The translations under genes were made by a program, and so were the position numbers. A stretch of 64,000 bases of DNA from Altererythrobacter sp. B11 (GTDB lineage Bacteria > Pseudomonadota > Alphaproteobacteria > Sphingomonadales > Sphingomonadaceae): the NCBI RefSeq assembly GCF_003569745.1, contig NZ_AP018498.1:1711001-1775000 (forward strand), given 5' to 3'. This document shows, piece after piece, positions 30,788-39,092 of this stretch (position 1 is its first letter; every line of letters begins with the position of its first letter). Below the pieces are notes generated by a model. That model was not told where the DNA came from. It saw nothing but the letters and a program-made list of their open reading frames with translations, and ran no database searches.

Positions 30788-31828
30788 TCAATTGGGGTCG
30801 GCGTGGGTCCAACCGTCATTGGTGCCATAGGGAATGGTCACGAAGGGAAACGCCTCGACTTCGTAGATCTTCCCGTCGCGGATGCCGAAGGTTTCCATGG
30901 TGGTGAGGTTCAGCACCATCCCGGCGCCATCCTGCGGGCGCGGCAGCCCGCCTTCCACCGTTTCGCGCACGCCGTCATGCACGAAGAAGGGGAAGGTGGC
31001 GACCAGCCCCTTCTGCTCGTCCACCACCAGCGCGCGATGCGGCCAGATGCGCTTGATCCCGCCGAACACGCCGGTGTCCACCTGTTCCTTGCACGTCATG
31101 GTGGACAGCTTGATGAAGAAGCGGCCCATCTCCGTATTGGGGTCCGGCAGGCGCGGCGTGGGCGAAGCGCGGCCCGGCTGCTTGTTGTTGACCGTCTGAT
31201 AGCCCTGTTCGTACCGCACGCACTCGTCGGCGAAGGGCGCGATCGACCCATCCTCGCCGGTCAGCGCATCGAAATAGCTCTCGGCCGCATAGGTCAGGAA
31301 CTCGCGGCTCATCCGCTTGTCCTTCGGCACATCGGCCAGCAGGGTGGGCCGCGGCGTGGTGAGCAGCTCCATCGCTTCGGGGGCGACGTTGCGGTCGTAG
31401 AAATGCTCCGCCTCGGTGATCATGTTGCGCTCCACCCGCAGGCGGATGGCGACCATGGCGGTGCGGCCGTCGATATTCATCACGCTCTGCACCGCCACCT
31501 GGCCCTGGACGGGATCAGCCACGGTGATGCGAAAGCTCGTCGGCTCCATCCGGGCGCGCCAGAACAGGCCGGTGCCGATGCTGATCTTGCCCGTGTTCTC
31601 GGTGGCGATCACCTGCTCGGCGAGCGGGAGTGAGGACATGTCCTTGCTCTGCAGCGCCGCCAGATAGCCGTCCATGATGCCGACCAGGCAGGCGCGGTCG
31701 CAGGGCTTCACATTGGCGGGATCCCATGGCTGCTTGTACCACGGCTTGTCCGCCGCCTGCCCCGGGCTCGCGGCGGCAAGCCCGAGCGCCAGAGCCATGC
31801 CGATCCCGGCGAGCAATCTCGTTTTCAT
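30788..31828 (-). CDS. Secreted protein of unknown function, second paralog
   Basis: 346 residues with signal peptide (MALALGLAAASPGQAA). Mature part: CDRACLVGIMDGYLAALQSKDMSSLPLAEQVIATENTG in outline, the same order of motifs as the protein at 28077 (Cys-x2-Ala-Cys, YLxAL, LPLA, TENxG), then the second module AAESYFDALTGEDGSIAPFADECVRYEQG. ATG 31828 follows GGGGAGAG, 29 nt after the SDR gene, so it is third in the reverse operon. Two diverged members of one secreted family in two convergent operons suggest complementary roles in one pathway. Confidence 0.85.
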   Translation of the reverse strand: MKTRLLAGIGMALALGLAAASPGQAADKPWYKQPWDPANVKPCDRACLVGIMDGYLAALQSKDMSSLPLAEQVIATENTGKISIGTGLFWRARMEPTSFRITVADPVQGQVAVQSVMNIDGRTAMVAIRLRVERNMITEAEHFYDRNVAPEAMELLTTPRPTLLADVPKDKRMSREFLTYAAESYFDALTGEDGSIAPFADECVRYEQGYQTVNNKQPGRASPTPRLPDPNTEMGRFFIKLSTMTCKEQVDTGVFGGIKRIWPHRALVVDEQKGLVATFPFFVHDGVRETVEGGLPRPQDGAGMVLNLTTMETFGIRDGKIYEVEAFPFVTIPYGTNDGWTHADPN

Positions 31829-31857
31829 TTCTCTCTCCCCTGCTGTGTCGGGCCCCT

Positions 31858-32769
31858 TCAGGGGGCCTCGCGATAGATCGGGCTGCCCACCAGCCCCGGT
31901 ATCAGTTCCAGCGCCGTGCGCTCCCGCTCGCTGTCTTCGCCCAGCGCACGCAGCATCGCCTGGAAGCGGTCCACGATGCCGGGGCGGAATTCGGGCGCCG
32001 TAAAGATGTAGAGCGCATTGTCGCGGATGCCCTGCAGCACCATTTCGCCCGCTTCCTCTGGCGTGGCGGTGAGGCGGCCCAGGCGTTCGCGGTCCGCCTC
32101 GCTGAGGTTGAAGCGCGGCGGCGGCCCCTTTGCTTCCGCGCCTTCCGCTGCGAAGCGGGCGGGGCGGGTCTTCTCATATTCGCGGATGTTGCTGCGCACG
32201 CCGCCGGGGCAGAAGGCCGACACGCCGATCCCTTCCGGCGCCAGCTCCGCGCGCAGGGCTTCGGACAAGCCGACCACCGCGAATTTTGTCGCCACATAGA
32301 GCCCCGCCTGGCTGTATTGCAGCACGCCGGCCATGCTCGCCGTGTTGACGATATGGCCGCCTTCGCCATGTGCACGAATGCGCGGCAGCAGGGCATGGAT
32401 GCCGTTGAAGACACCGTTGAGATTGACGTCCACCGCCCAGTCCCAATCGGCATAGTCGGCGTTGCCGAGGCTCTTGAGGATGCCGATGCCGGCGTTGTTG
32501 CACAGCACATGCAGCCGCCCGCAGCGAGCTTCCACCTCATCCGCCGCGGCGGCATAGGCCTGCCGGTTGGTGACATCGAGCAGCATGGCCTCGACCCGGC
32601 CGGCAAGGCCCGCGGCAGCGAGTTCCTCCTGAGCCTGATCGAGATGGTCCTGCCGGATGTCGGCAATGCAGACCTTCATTCCGACCTGCGCGAAGGCCTT
32701 CGCCATGCCGAGCCCGATCCCGCTGGCGCCGCCGGTGATGAAGGCGCCCTTTCCGGCCAGATCCCGCAT
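31858..32769 (-). CDS. LigD-like short-chain dehydrogenase (1)
   Basis: 303 residues. Classical SDR: NAD(P)-binding TGGASGIG (12-19), NNAG (91-94), Ser145, Tyr158 and Lys162 (YVATK). The C-terminal third (IRDNALYIFTAPEFRPGIVDRF) resembles by eye the C-alpha dehydrogenases LigD/LigL of Sphingobium SYK-6, which oxidise the benzylic alcohol of arylglycerol aryl ethers before ether cleavage. It starts 3 nt after the stop of the second SDR, so both are coupled. Substrate assignment is inference from resemblance and context. Confidence 0.9.
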   Translation of the reverse strand: MRDLAGKGAFITGGASGIGLGMAKAFAQVGMKVCIADIRQDHLDQAQEELAAAGLAGRVEAMLLDVTNRQAYAAAADEVEARCGRLHVLCNNAGIGILKSLGNADYADWDWAVDVNLNGVFNGIHALLPRIRAHGEGGHIVNTASMAGVLQYSQAGLYVATKFAVVGLSEALRAELAPEGIGVSAFCPGGVRSNIREYEKTRPARFAAEGAEAKGPPPRFNLSEADRERLGRLTATPEEAGEMVLQGIRDNALYIFTAPEFRPGIVDRFQAMLRALGEDSERERTALELIPGLVGSPIYREAP

Positions 32770-32772
32770 GGA

Positions 32773-33663
32773 TCAGGACTCGCCGCCAAGCGCGTCGGCC
32801 ATGGCCTTGGCCTCCGCCGTCATGCGCGCGCGTCGTTCTTCGCTGGCGGCGCGGCGTTCGTCGAGTTCGAAGTCCGTGGGAAAGGCAGCCAGCATATCGT
32901 TGAAATAGGACGCCACCTCTTCGCGGAACTCGCCGTGCGGGAAGATGTAGGGGCGGTTGTGGGCAATCGCCTCAGCTACCGTCTCCCCCAGCTCGAAGGG
33001 GTCCATGCCCCCTTCGATCGTCTCGCGCCGCTCATCCGCCGCATCGCCTTCATGCGCCTGGCGATAGAGGTCGCCCGCGGTCATCGCGCGCGTTTTCACC
33101 ATGCCGGGGCACAGCACCGACACGCCGATGCCGTGCGGCGCGAGCGCAAGCCGCAGCGAATCGCTGAGCCCGCGCACCGCGAATTTCGATGCGGCATAGA
33201 CGCCGGCAAAGGCCGGCACCGGGATCATCCCCGCCATGGAGGAGGTGTTGACCACATGGCCGCCTTCGCCATGCGCCTTCATGCCGGGCAGGAACTCCAC
33301 AAGGCCGGCCACCGTGCCGCCGATGTTTACGCCAAGGACGTAGTCCCAATCCTCGTAGCCCGCCTCGTCTATCGGATTGCGCTGGCTCACGCCGACATTG
33401 TTGGCCAACACATGCACATTGCCGAACATCCGCTCCGTCTCGCGCGCAGCCTCCCGCATCGCGGCGCGATCGGACACGTCCAAGCGGATGCAATGCAGGC
33501 GGTTCGTGCCGGAAAGCGCGGCGCGGGCTTCCTGCAGATGGCTTTCGAGCAGGTCGGCCACCACTACGTTCATTCCGCGGCCGAGCAGCGCACGGGCCAT
33601 GCCCAGGCCAATCCCGCTGCCACCGCCGGTGATGAACGCCGTCTTCCCGCGAAATTCGCGCAT
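32773..33663 (-). CDS. LigD-like short-chain dehydrogenase (2)
   Basis: 296 residues. SDR motifs TGGGSGIG (12-19), NNVG (88-91), Ser141/142, Tyr156 and Lys160 (YAASK). About the same length and C-terminal extension as the neighbouring SDR (RPYIFPHGEFREEVASYF), so they are likely a pair acting on different stereoisomers or successive alcohols, as LigD/O and LigL/N do in SYK-6. ATG 33663 follows GGGAGAGG. First gene of the reverse operon, divergent from the marR-like gene across a shared operator. Confidence 0.9.
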   Translation of the reverse strand: MREFRGKTAFITGGGSGIGLGMARALLGRGMNVVVADLLESHLQEARAALSGTNRLHCIRLDVSDRAAMREAARETERMFGNVHVLANNVGVSQRNPIDEAGYEDWDYVLGVNIGGTVAGLVEFLPGMKAHGEGGHVVNTSSMAGMIPVPAFAGVYAASKFAVRGLSDSLRLALAPHGIGVSVLCPGMVKTRAMTAGDLYRQAHEGDAADERRETIEGGMDPFELGETVAEAIAHNRPYIFPHGEFREEVASYFNDMLAAFPTDFELDERRAASEERRARMTAEAKAMADALGGES

Positions 33664-33774
33664 ATCCCTCTCCCGTTTTCTCCCCCTTTGCGGGGCTTGT
33701 TCGCATCGCGCCCTAGCGTTCCCCGGAAGGATTGATAGAAGCGCGGCTTCGGTGGGAGTTAGAACACAAAAACC

Positions 33775-33793
33775 TTTTTGACACCATCAAAAA
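33775..33793. promoter_or_regulatory. Palindromic operator between the SDR operon and the MarR-type gene
   Basis: TTTTTGA-CACCA-TCAAAAA, a perfect 7-bp inverted repeat with a 5-nt spacer, 112 nt upstream of the SDR start and about 37-55 nt before the regulator start. The size and AT-rich symmetry fit a MarR-family site. The same pattern occurs at 22392 and 34393. Autoregulation and control of the divergent operon are inferred. Confidence 0.7.
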
Positions 33794-33829
33794 TATGGGT
33801 CAGATCGACGCCTGTTGCCGGGGGTAAAG

Positions 33830-34363
33830 TTGAGTACATCGAAATCCATGGACGCATCACCGAAGGTACCGGAAGGCGAGAATCGACCCCGGCGCATGAC
33901 CACGGAACGGTCCGGCCCGCTGGCCGGCCTCGTGACCATGCGCATGATTATCCTGTTCGGCCTGTTGCGGCGGAGCGGGGTACTGGCGCAGCGCCGCCAG
34001 TTTGATCTTTCGGAAATCGAATGGCGCATCATGACGCAGGTGGGCCAGTTCGCGCCGCTTTCGCTGAACGGACTGGCCGAATTGCTGCTGCAGGATCGTG
34101 GTCAACTGAGCCGCGCGGTGAAGGCCATGGTGGAGCGGGGGCTGCTCTCTCGCGAACGGAAGCCGGGGGGGCCGGAGATCGAGATCGATCTCACCGACAA
34201 GGGACGCGATGTCTATGCCCGGATGGTGGAGCGCGTGGTGGAGCGGGACCGGCAACTGACCGACGGCATCCCCGAAAGCGACATCGCCGTGTTGTGGCGG
34301 GTGATCGACACTATGGTCGAGCGTGCGGACGAGATGATGGAGGCGGAGCGCAATCTCGGCTGA
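33830..34363 (+). CDS. MarR-family transcriptional regulator
   Basis: About 177 residues from the TTG at 33830, which has GGGGGT at suitable spacing; ATG 33848 six codons later is the alternative. The winged helix spans about 60-125: EWRIMTQVGQFAPLSLNGLAELLLQDRGQLSRAVKAMVERGLLSRE with the recognition helix in RGQLSRAVKAMVERGL, then the wing (GPEIEIDLTDKGRDVYARM). C-terminal helices would form the dimer. MarR proteins typically repress catabolic genes until a phenolic ligand binds, which fits the surrounding genes. It lies between the SDR operon and the third GST. Confidence 0.92.
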   Translation: MSTSKSMDASPKVPEGENRPRRMTTERSGPLAGLVTMRMIILFGLLRRSGVLAQRRQFDLSEIEWRIMTQVGQFAPLSLNGLAELLLQDRGQLSRAVKAMVERGLLSRERKPGGPEIEIDLTDKGRDVYARMVERVVERDRQLTDGIPESDIAVLWRVIDTMVERADEMMEAERNLG

Positions 34364-34392
34364 ACTTCCGGAATTGTGCATTTCTTCTCGAC

Positions 34393-34411
34393 TTTTTGAT
34401 TTAGTCAAATA
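34393..34411. promoter_or_regulatory. Palindromic operator before the third GST gene
   Basis: TTTTTGATTTAGTCAAATA: arms TTTGA and TCAAA separated by 5 nt, with the same TTTTTGA start as the other two sites. A TATGAT at 34414-34419 follows and could be the -10 element, placing the palindrome in the promoter. It is 30 nt after the regulator stop and about 30 nt before the GST start. Confidence 0.65.
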
Positions 34412-34440
34412 GGTATGATCCCAACAGGAGGGGACATGCC

Positions 34441-35160
34441 ATGCTTGCAATCTATCACTTCGGCCCGGTGGCGAACTCGCTCACTCCGTTGCTCTGCGCG
34501 CTGGAGAAAGGTCTGGAGTTCGAGAACCGCTTTCTCGACAGCCGCCGGTGGGAGCATCACGAGCCTGCCTTTCAGGCGCTGAGCCCGGAAGGCATGGTGC
34601 CCATCGTGGTGCACGACGGGCGCGTGGTGCGCGAAAGCACGGTAATCAACGAATATCTCGACACCGTTTTTCCCGAGCTGCCGCTGCGCCCGGCGGACCC
34701 ATGGCTGTGCGCCGAAATGCGCGTCCTGACCAAATACGTGGACGAGTATTTCTGCCCGGCGCTCACGGTGATCGGCGCGCATGGCGCCACGCCCTTCGCC
34801 TCGCAGATCGACAAGCAGGAGATGCAGGGCATCCTCGCCCGCATGCCCAATGACGAAGTGCGCAAGAAGTGGGAAACCGTGTCCGCCACCGGCTATTCGG
34901 ACGAGGAGCTTGCCGACGCGCGGCGCCGCCTGCGCAACTGCATCGCCCGCGCCGAGCGGCAGCTGGCGCATGGCGAGGACTGGCTGCTCGGCAGCTTCTA
35001 CTCGCTGGCCGACATCAAATGGTATTCCATGGCGCCGGCACTGCCGCGGGTCATGCCCGATGACTGCAACGAGGAGGAAGCGCCGGCGCTCTCCGCTTGG
35101 CTCGCCCGCATGAAGGCGCGGCCGGCGGTTCGGGCGCTGGAGAATTATCGCGGGCGCTGA
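34441..35160 (+). CDS. LigF-like glutathione S-transferase (3)
   Basis: 239 residues, the closest of the three to LigF by eye: IYHFGPVANSLTP, LEKGLEFENRF, RESTVINEYLDTVFPE, LRPADPWLCAEMRVLTKYVDEYF. LigF is the SYK-6 enzyme that cleaves beta-aryl ethers with glutathione. Ser13, cis-Pro54 and Glu65-Ser66 are present. Single gene with its own operator-like palindrome, downstream of the MarR-type gene and convergent with rlpA. Strong GST call; aryl-ether activity is inference. Confidence 0.92.
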   Translation: MLAIYHFGPVANSLTPLLCALEKGLEFENRFLDSRRWEHHEPAFQALSPEGMVPIVVHDGRVVRESTVINEYLDTVFPELPLRPADPWLCAEMRVLTKYVDEYFCPALTVIGAHGATPFASQIDKQEMQGILARMPNDEVRKKWETVSATGYSDEELADARRRLRNCIARAERQLAHGEDWLLGSFYSLADIKWYSMAPALPRVMPDDCNEEEAPALSAWLARMKARPAVRALENYRGR

Positions 35161-35173
35161 GCGCCCGGCTGCC

Positions 35174-35692
35174 TCAGCTGGAGATCAGTGCGAGACGGAC
35201 GGTACCGTGGCCCGAAGCCACCAGGCCAACCTGCTCTGCCGCGGCGCGGGACAGATCGATCATGCGATCGCGCGAGAACGGCCCGCGATCGTTGATCCGC
35301 ACCACCACCGAACGGCCATTGTCAGGGTTGGTGACTCGAACCTTGCTGCCGAAGGGCAGGGTACGGTGCGCGGCGGTGAAATCCTGCGGATCAAAGGCTT
35401 CGCCGCTGGCCGTCGGCCGGCCGGCAAAGCGCTTGCCGTAATAGGAAGCAACACCGCTGCCGAGATCGGCGAGCTCCTGCGCAGCCCCATCCTCGTCAAG
35501 TGCCAGCGCGGTATCTGCGGCGGCAGCGAGATCGGCGGTGGGCGCTTCGCCCGGAACGAAGCGCGGCAGATCGTTGGGGACCACCTCGGCCACGGGGGCG
35601 GGAACCGCCCCGGCATCGGCTGCGTTCACAGCAGCGAAGGATCCGCCCATGGCCAGCATGGCGAGCGCGATAAGCGCGGCGCGTTTGCTCAT
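35174..35692 (-). CDS. RlpA-like septal ring lytic transglycosylase
   Basis: 172 residues with signal peptide (ALIALAMLAMGGSFAAVNA). The double-psi beta-barrel covers about 80-165: GVASYYGKRFAGRPTASGE, FTAAHRTLPFGSKVRV, VVVRINDRGPF, RMIDLSRAAAEQVG. This is the RlpA fold, which cuts glycan strands lacking stem peptides at the division site. No SPOR domain follows, as is usual for the short sphingomonad versions. Monocistronic. Confidence 0.92.
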   Translation of the reverse strand: MSKRAALIALAMLAMGGSFAAVNAADAGAVPAPVAEVVPNDLPRFVPGEAPTADLAAAADTALALDEDGAAQELADLGSGVASYYGKRFAGRPTASGEAFDPQDFTAAHRTLPFGSKVRVTNPDNGRSVVVRINDRGPFSRDRMIDLSRAAAEQVGLVASGHGTVRLALISS

Positions 35693-36346
35693 AACCCAAA
35701 ACTCCCGTCCACTGGGTTGGGCGGCGATACAGGAGGGGGCAGGGCGCGGCCACCCGTCTGGAGTCTGCTGATCCCGCGACTCTCTCGACTCGTCCCGAAC
35801 AGGTAAGGTTGTGTTGATAGTCGCGGCCTCACGCGGGTCGTGGGGGAGCGCTGAGGCTTCGCTGCTGTCTAGGGCTAACGAAAGAGATATGGGGCCAGCC
35901 TTGCGGCTGACCCCATTCTCACCGGCGTGGCCCCGAAAGGCGCTGTCGCCCGGCGGCTCGCCTCCGCCGCAGCGGTGGCTCGGTCGCCGGCGCTCGCGCC
36001 GGCGCCGGTCCCGTCAGCGGCCGGGTATGGCCAAAGGCCTTTCCCTTGCCGCCGGCGGTTCCGAGACCGGGCTGCACCGCAAATGCCGGGATCGCGCCTG
36101 TGTGGCCGAAGCCGCGCAGAGGGATCGGCAGGTGCTGCCAGCCCGATCTTCCGGCTGCGCGCCCGCGACTTCAGGGATGGGCAGCAAAGCTGCCCCACTT
36201 CCGCCGCGGCCATCGCCGCCGTCTCGAACGCAAAACCGAACCTTGGAAAACCGGGCCTTTCAGCCCCATCTCCGGGCGGTTCCTGTCCGCTTTCGATATA
36301 TGGAGAATGCGCCCGCAACCTGAGTCGGGCAATGGCAGCGTCGCCC
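35693..36346. other. Intergenic region with a 12-bp hairpin, no credible gene
   Basis: About 650 nt between rlpA and the DnaA-box-like repeat before argG. It contains the hairpin ATGGGG-C-CAGCC-TTGC-GGCTG-A-CCCCAT at 35889-35916 (one mismatch). Open frames on both strands are Arg/Pro/Ala-rich and lack family features or ribosome-binding sites. Nothing else recognised. Confidence 0.5.
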
Positions 36347-36393
36347 ACTTATCCACTTTCGCCCAGATTGCCAGTGGACAAGAGTGGATAAGT
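36347..36393. promoter_or_regulatory. Inverted pair of DnaA-box-like 9-mers upstream of rlpA / downstream of argG
   Basis: ACTTATCCACT (36347-36357) and its exact reverse complement AGTGGATAAGT (36383-36393). Each contains TTATCCACT, one base off the TTATCCACA DnaA box. Between them AGTGGACAA (36373-36381) is a weaker third box. It may bind DnaA, or simply form an 11-bp stem terminating argG, whose stop is 26 nt away. No origin genes are nearby. Confidence 0.45.
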
Positions 36394-36418
36394 CAACGAC
36401 CTGCCGAGTTTGCGAAAA

Positions 36419-37636
36419 TTACTTGCCGTCGCGCTGCGCGAGAAGTTTCAATCGCAGCGCGTTGAGCTTGATGAAGCCCTGCGCATCGTGCTGGTCATAG
36501 GCGCCCGCGTCGTCCTCGAACGTCACATGGCGTTCCGAATAGAGCGAGTCGGGGCTCTTGCGGCCGACCACGGAGGCGAGGCCCTTGTAGAGCTTCAGCC
36601 GCACTGTGCCGTTCACGCGCGCCTGGCTGTGATCGATCGCCGCCTGCAGCATCTCGCGCTCCGGCGCGAACCAGAAGCCGTTGTAGATGAGCTCGGCATA
36701 TTTCGGCATCAGCTCGTCCTTGAGATGCGCCGCGCCGCGATCGAGCGTGATCTGTTCGATCCCGCGATGCGCGGCGGCATAGATCGTGCCGCCCGGCGTC
36801 TCATACATGCCGCGGCTCTTCATGCCGACGAAGCGGTTTTCCACCAGATCGAGCCGGCCGATGCCGTGCTTGCGGCCCAGCTCGTTCAGCGCGGTGAGCA
36901 ATGTGGCGGGGCTCATCGCTTCGCCGTTCAGGGAGACACCGTCGCCCTTTTCGAAGCCGATCTCGATATATTCCGGCGTGTCAGGCGCGTTTTCCGGGGC
37001 GACCGTGCGGGAATAGACATATTCCGGCGTCTCTTCCCACGGGTCTTCCAGCACCTTGCCCTCGGAGGAGGTGTGCAACAGGTTCGCGTCGGTGGAGAAG
37101 GGGCTTTCGCCGCGCTTGTCCTTGGGCACGGGGATCTGGTGCTTTTCCGCCCATTCGATCAGCGCGGTACGGCTGGTGAGATCCCATTCGCGCCAGGGGG
37201 CGATCACCTTGATACCCGGATCGAGCGCATAGGCGGACAGTTCGAAGCGGACCTGATCGTTGCCCTTGCCGGTGGCGCCGTGGGCGATCGCGTCGGCGCC
37301 GGTTTCACGGGCGATTTCGATCAGCCGCTTGGAGATCAGCGGCCGCGCGATCGAGGTGCCGAGCAGGTAATCGCCTTCATAACGCGCATTGGCGCGGAAC
37401 ATCGGGAAGACGAAGTCGCGCACGAATTCCTCGCGCAAATCGTCGATATAGATGTGCTCTTCGGGAACGCCCATCATCTGCGCCTTGGCGCGCGCGGGTT
37501 CCAGTTCCTCCCCCTGGCCGAGGTCGGCGGTGAAGGTGACCACCTCGCACTGATAGGTGACCTGCAGCCACTTCAGGATCACACTGGTGTCGAGGCCGCC
37601 GGAATAGGCCAGGACGACACGCTTGATATCCGACAT
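36419..37636 (-). CDS. argG: Argininosuccinate synthase
   Basis: 405 residues, normal length. Condenses citrulline and aspartate with ATP cleavage in arginine synthesis. Seen: ATP pyrophosphatase loop [12 protein letters not shown] (10-21), [13 protein letters not shown], and [26 protein letters not shown] at 37636, TAA end LLAQRDGK. Single gene here; other arg genes are not in the window. Confidence 0.98.
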   Translation of the reverse strand: MSDIKRVVLAYSGGLDTSVILKWLQVTYQCEVVTFTADLGQGEELEPARAKAQMMGVPEEHIYIDDLREEFVRDFVFPMFRANARYEGDYLLGTSIARPLISKRLIEIARETGADAIAHGATGKGNDQVRFELSAYALDPGIKVIAPWREWDLTSRTALIEWAEKHQIPVPKDKRGESPFSTDANLLHTSSEGKVLEDPWEETPEYVYSRTVAPENAPDTPEYIEIGFEKGDGVSLNGEAMSPATLLTALNELGRKHGIGRLDLVENRFVGMKSRGMYETPGGTIYAAAHRGIEQITLDRGAAHLKDELMPKYAELIYNGFWFAPEREMLQAAIDHSQARVNGTVRLKLYKGLASVVGRKSPDSLYSERHVTFEDDAGAYDQHDAQGFIKLNALRLKLLAQRDGK

Positions 37637-37707
37637 CTATAAGGCTCCTGCGGGATTCGTGGCGCGCGGTTAACAGGCCGCGCGGCGCAAGGCCAGCGCT
37701 GCGCGCG

Positions 37708-39057
37708 TCATCGAGCAGCCGCGCTGCGGCGTACGCTGGCGAGCAGGCCCGGCAGATAGGCGCCGAGCGTCCCCGCGCGCAGCACGTAGCTGGCGGAGAA
37801 GGCGGCCCATACGCCGAGGTTGCCCCAGGGCCGCAGCGCCAGATCGAGCGCCAGATAGGCGCAGGTCGACACCAGCGCCGCATTGCGCAGCGCGCGGCCG
37901 GCGGTGGCGCCGATGAAGATCCCGTCGAGCAGCCAGCTCGGCATGCCGAGCAGGGGGATCAGCGCAGCGAAGGGCAGGAAGGTACTGGCGGCGTTGCGTG
38001 CGTCCGGATTGGTGGTGATCGCATTGATCGCCATGTCCCCCACCACCCAGAACAGCAGGGCGAGCGCGGCAGCTCCGAGCAGCGAGAACTCCCCCGTCAG
38101 CCGGATCGCGCGGCGAAAGCGCGTTTCGGAGCCGGCCCCGATGGCCTGGCCGATCCGCGATTCGGCCGTGAAGGCAAAGGCATCGAGTACAAAGGCCGCC
38201 ACGCTGACGAACTGCAGCAGCACGTGGTTCGCCGCCAGCACCACCGCCCCCTGCCGGGCCCCGGCATTGGCGAACCAGATGAACAGGAACAGCAGAGCGA
38301 CGGTGCGCAGCATCAGGTCGCGGTTGACGGCGAAGAGGCGCGTGAGCGCCGCCCGATCGAACAGCGTGGCCCAACCGAGCCCCCGGATAATCGCCATGGG
38401 CCCACGCCCGGCAATCCGTGCGCTGATCGCCAATCCCACGGCCAGCGCGATCCATTCCGCCCCCGCGGTGCCTGTGCCGACCCCGGCAGCGCCCAGGCCC
38501 ATGCCCCACACGAACAGGATGTCGAGCACGATGTTGGCGAGGTTCACCACCACTTGCAGCGCCAATGCAGCGCGGGTGCGGCCCAGACCCAGCAGCCATC
38601 CGTTGATCGCGAAGACGCACAGCGCCGCGGGCGCGCCGAAGAACCGGGCGCTGACATAGCCGGCCGCCTCGTGGCTCACTTCCGCTCCGCCGGAGAGCAG
38701 GGTGAAGGCGAGCCAGCTGATCGGCCAGTGCAGCGCCAACAGAGCGGCGCCGATCGCCGCGCCGATCAGCAGCGAGCGCAGCAGCAGCGCCTCCACCTCG
38801 CGCCGGTCGCCCGCGCCGTCGGCCTGCGCGGTGAGGCCGGTCATGCCCATGCGCAGGAAGCCGAAGCTCCAGAACACCATGGAAATGATCGTGGCGCCCA
38901 GCGCCACCCCGGCCAGCGCCGCCGCATCGCCCGTGCGGCCCACCACGGCAGCATCCACGATGCCGACCAGCGGCACCGAGGCCTGACCGAGCATGATCGG
39001 CCAGGCCTGTGCGAAGATCGAGCCGCGGGTCAGCGGCGGGGATGATTCTGCGGCCAT
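37708..39057 (-). CDS. MATE-family efflux transporter
   Basis: 449 residues from ATG 39057 (GGGGG upstream; an ATG four codons earlier is possible). Twelve predicted helices in two homologous halves; start RGSIFAQAWPIMLGQASVPLVGIVDAAVVGR is typical of the DinF-like MATE branch, and the second half repeats the layout (LFAVNRDLMLRTVALLFLF). These export drugs or metabolites by Na+ or H+ antiport. Same strand as cfa, 35 nt apart, so possibly cotranscribed. Confidence 0.93.
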   Translation of the reverse strand: MAAESSPPLTRGSIFAQAWPIMLGQASVPLVGIVDAAVVGRTGDAAALAGVALGATIISMVFWSFGFLRMGMTGLTAQADGAGDRREVEALLLRSLLIGAAIGAALLALHWPISWLAFTLLSGGAEVSHEAAGYVSARFFGAPAALCVFAINGWLLGLGRTRAALALQVVVNLANIVLDILFVWGMGLGAAGVGTGTAGAEWIALAVGLAISARIAGRGPMAIIRGLGWATLFDRAALTRLFAVNRDLMLRTVALLFLFIWFANAGARQGAVVLAANHVLLQFVSVAAFVLDAFAFTAESRIGQAIGAGSETRFRRAIRLTGEFSLLGAAALALLFWVVGDMAINAITTNPDARNAASTFLPFAALIPLLGMPSWLLDGIFIGATAGRALRNAALVSTCAYLALDLALRPWGNLGVWAAFSASYVLRAGTLGAYLPGLLASVRRSAAAR

Positions 39058-39092
39058 GGGCGCCCCCATAGGCGCTGGCGGCTATGCTGTCC

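Noticed and set aside
35875-36348. 157-codon open frame on the minus strand between rlpA and argG
   Set aside because: Arg/Ala/Pro-rich, no ribosome-binding site, no recognisable motif, and an equally long frame exists on the other strand.
36347-36393. Chromosomal origin of replication
   Set aside because: Only two or three DnaA-like boxes, no AT-rich unwinding region and no dnaA, hemE or parAB genes nearby.
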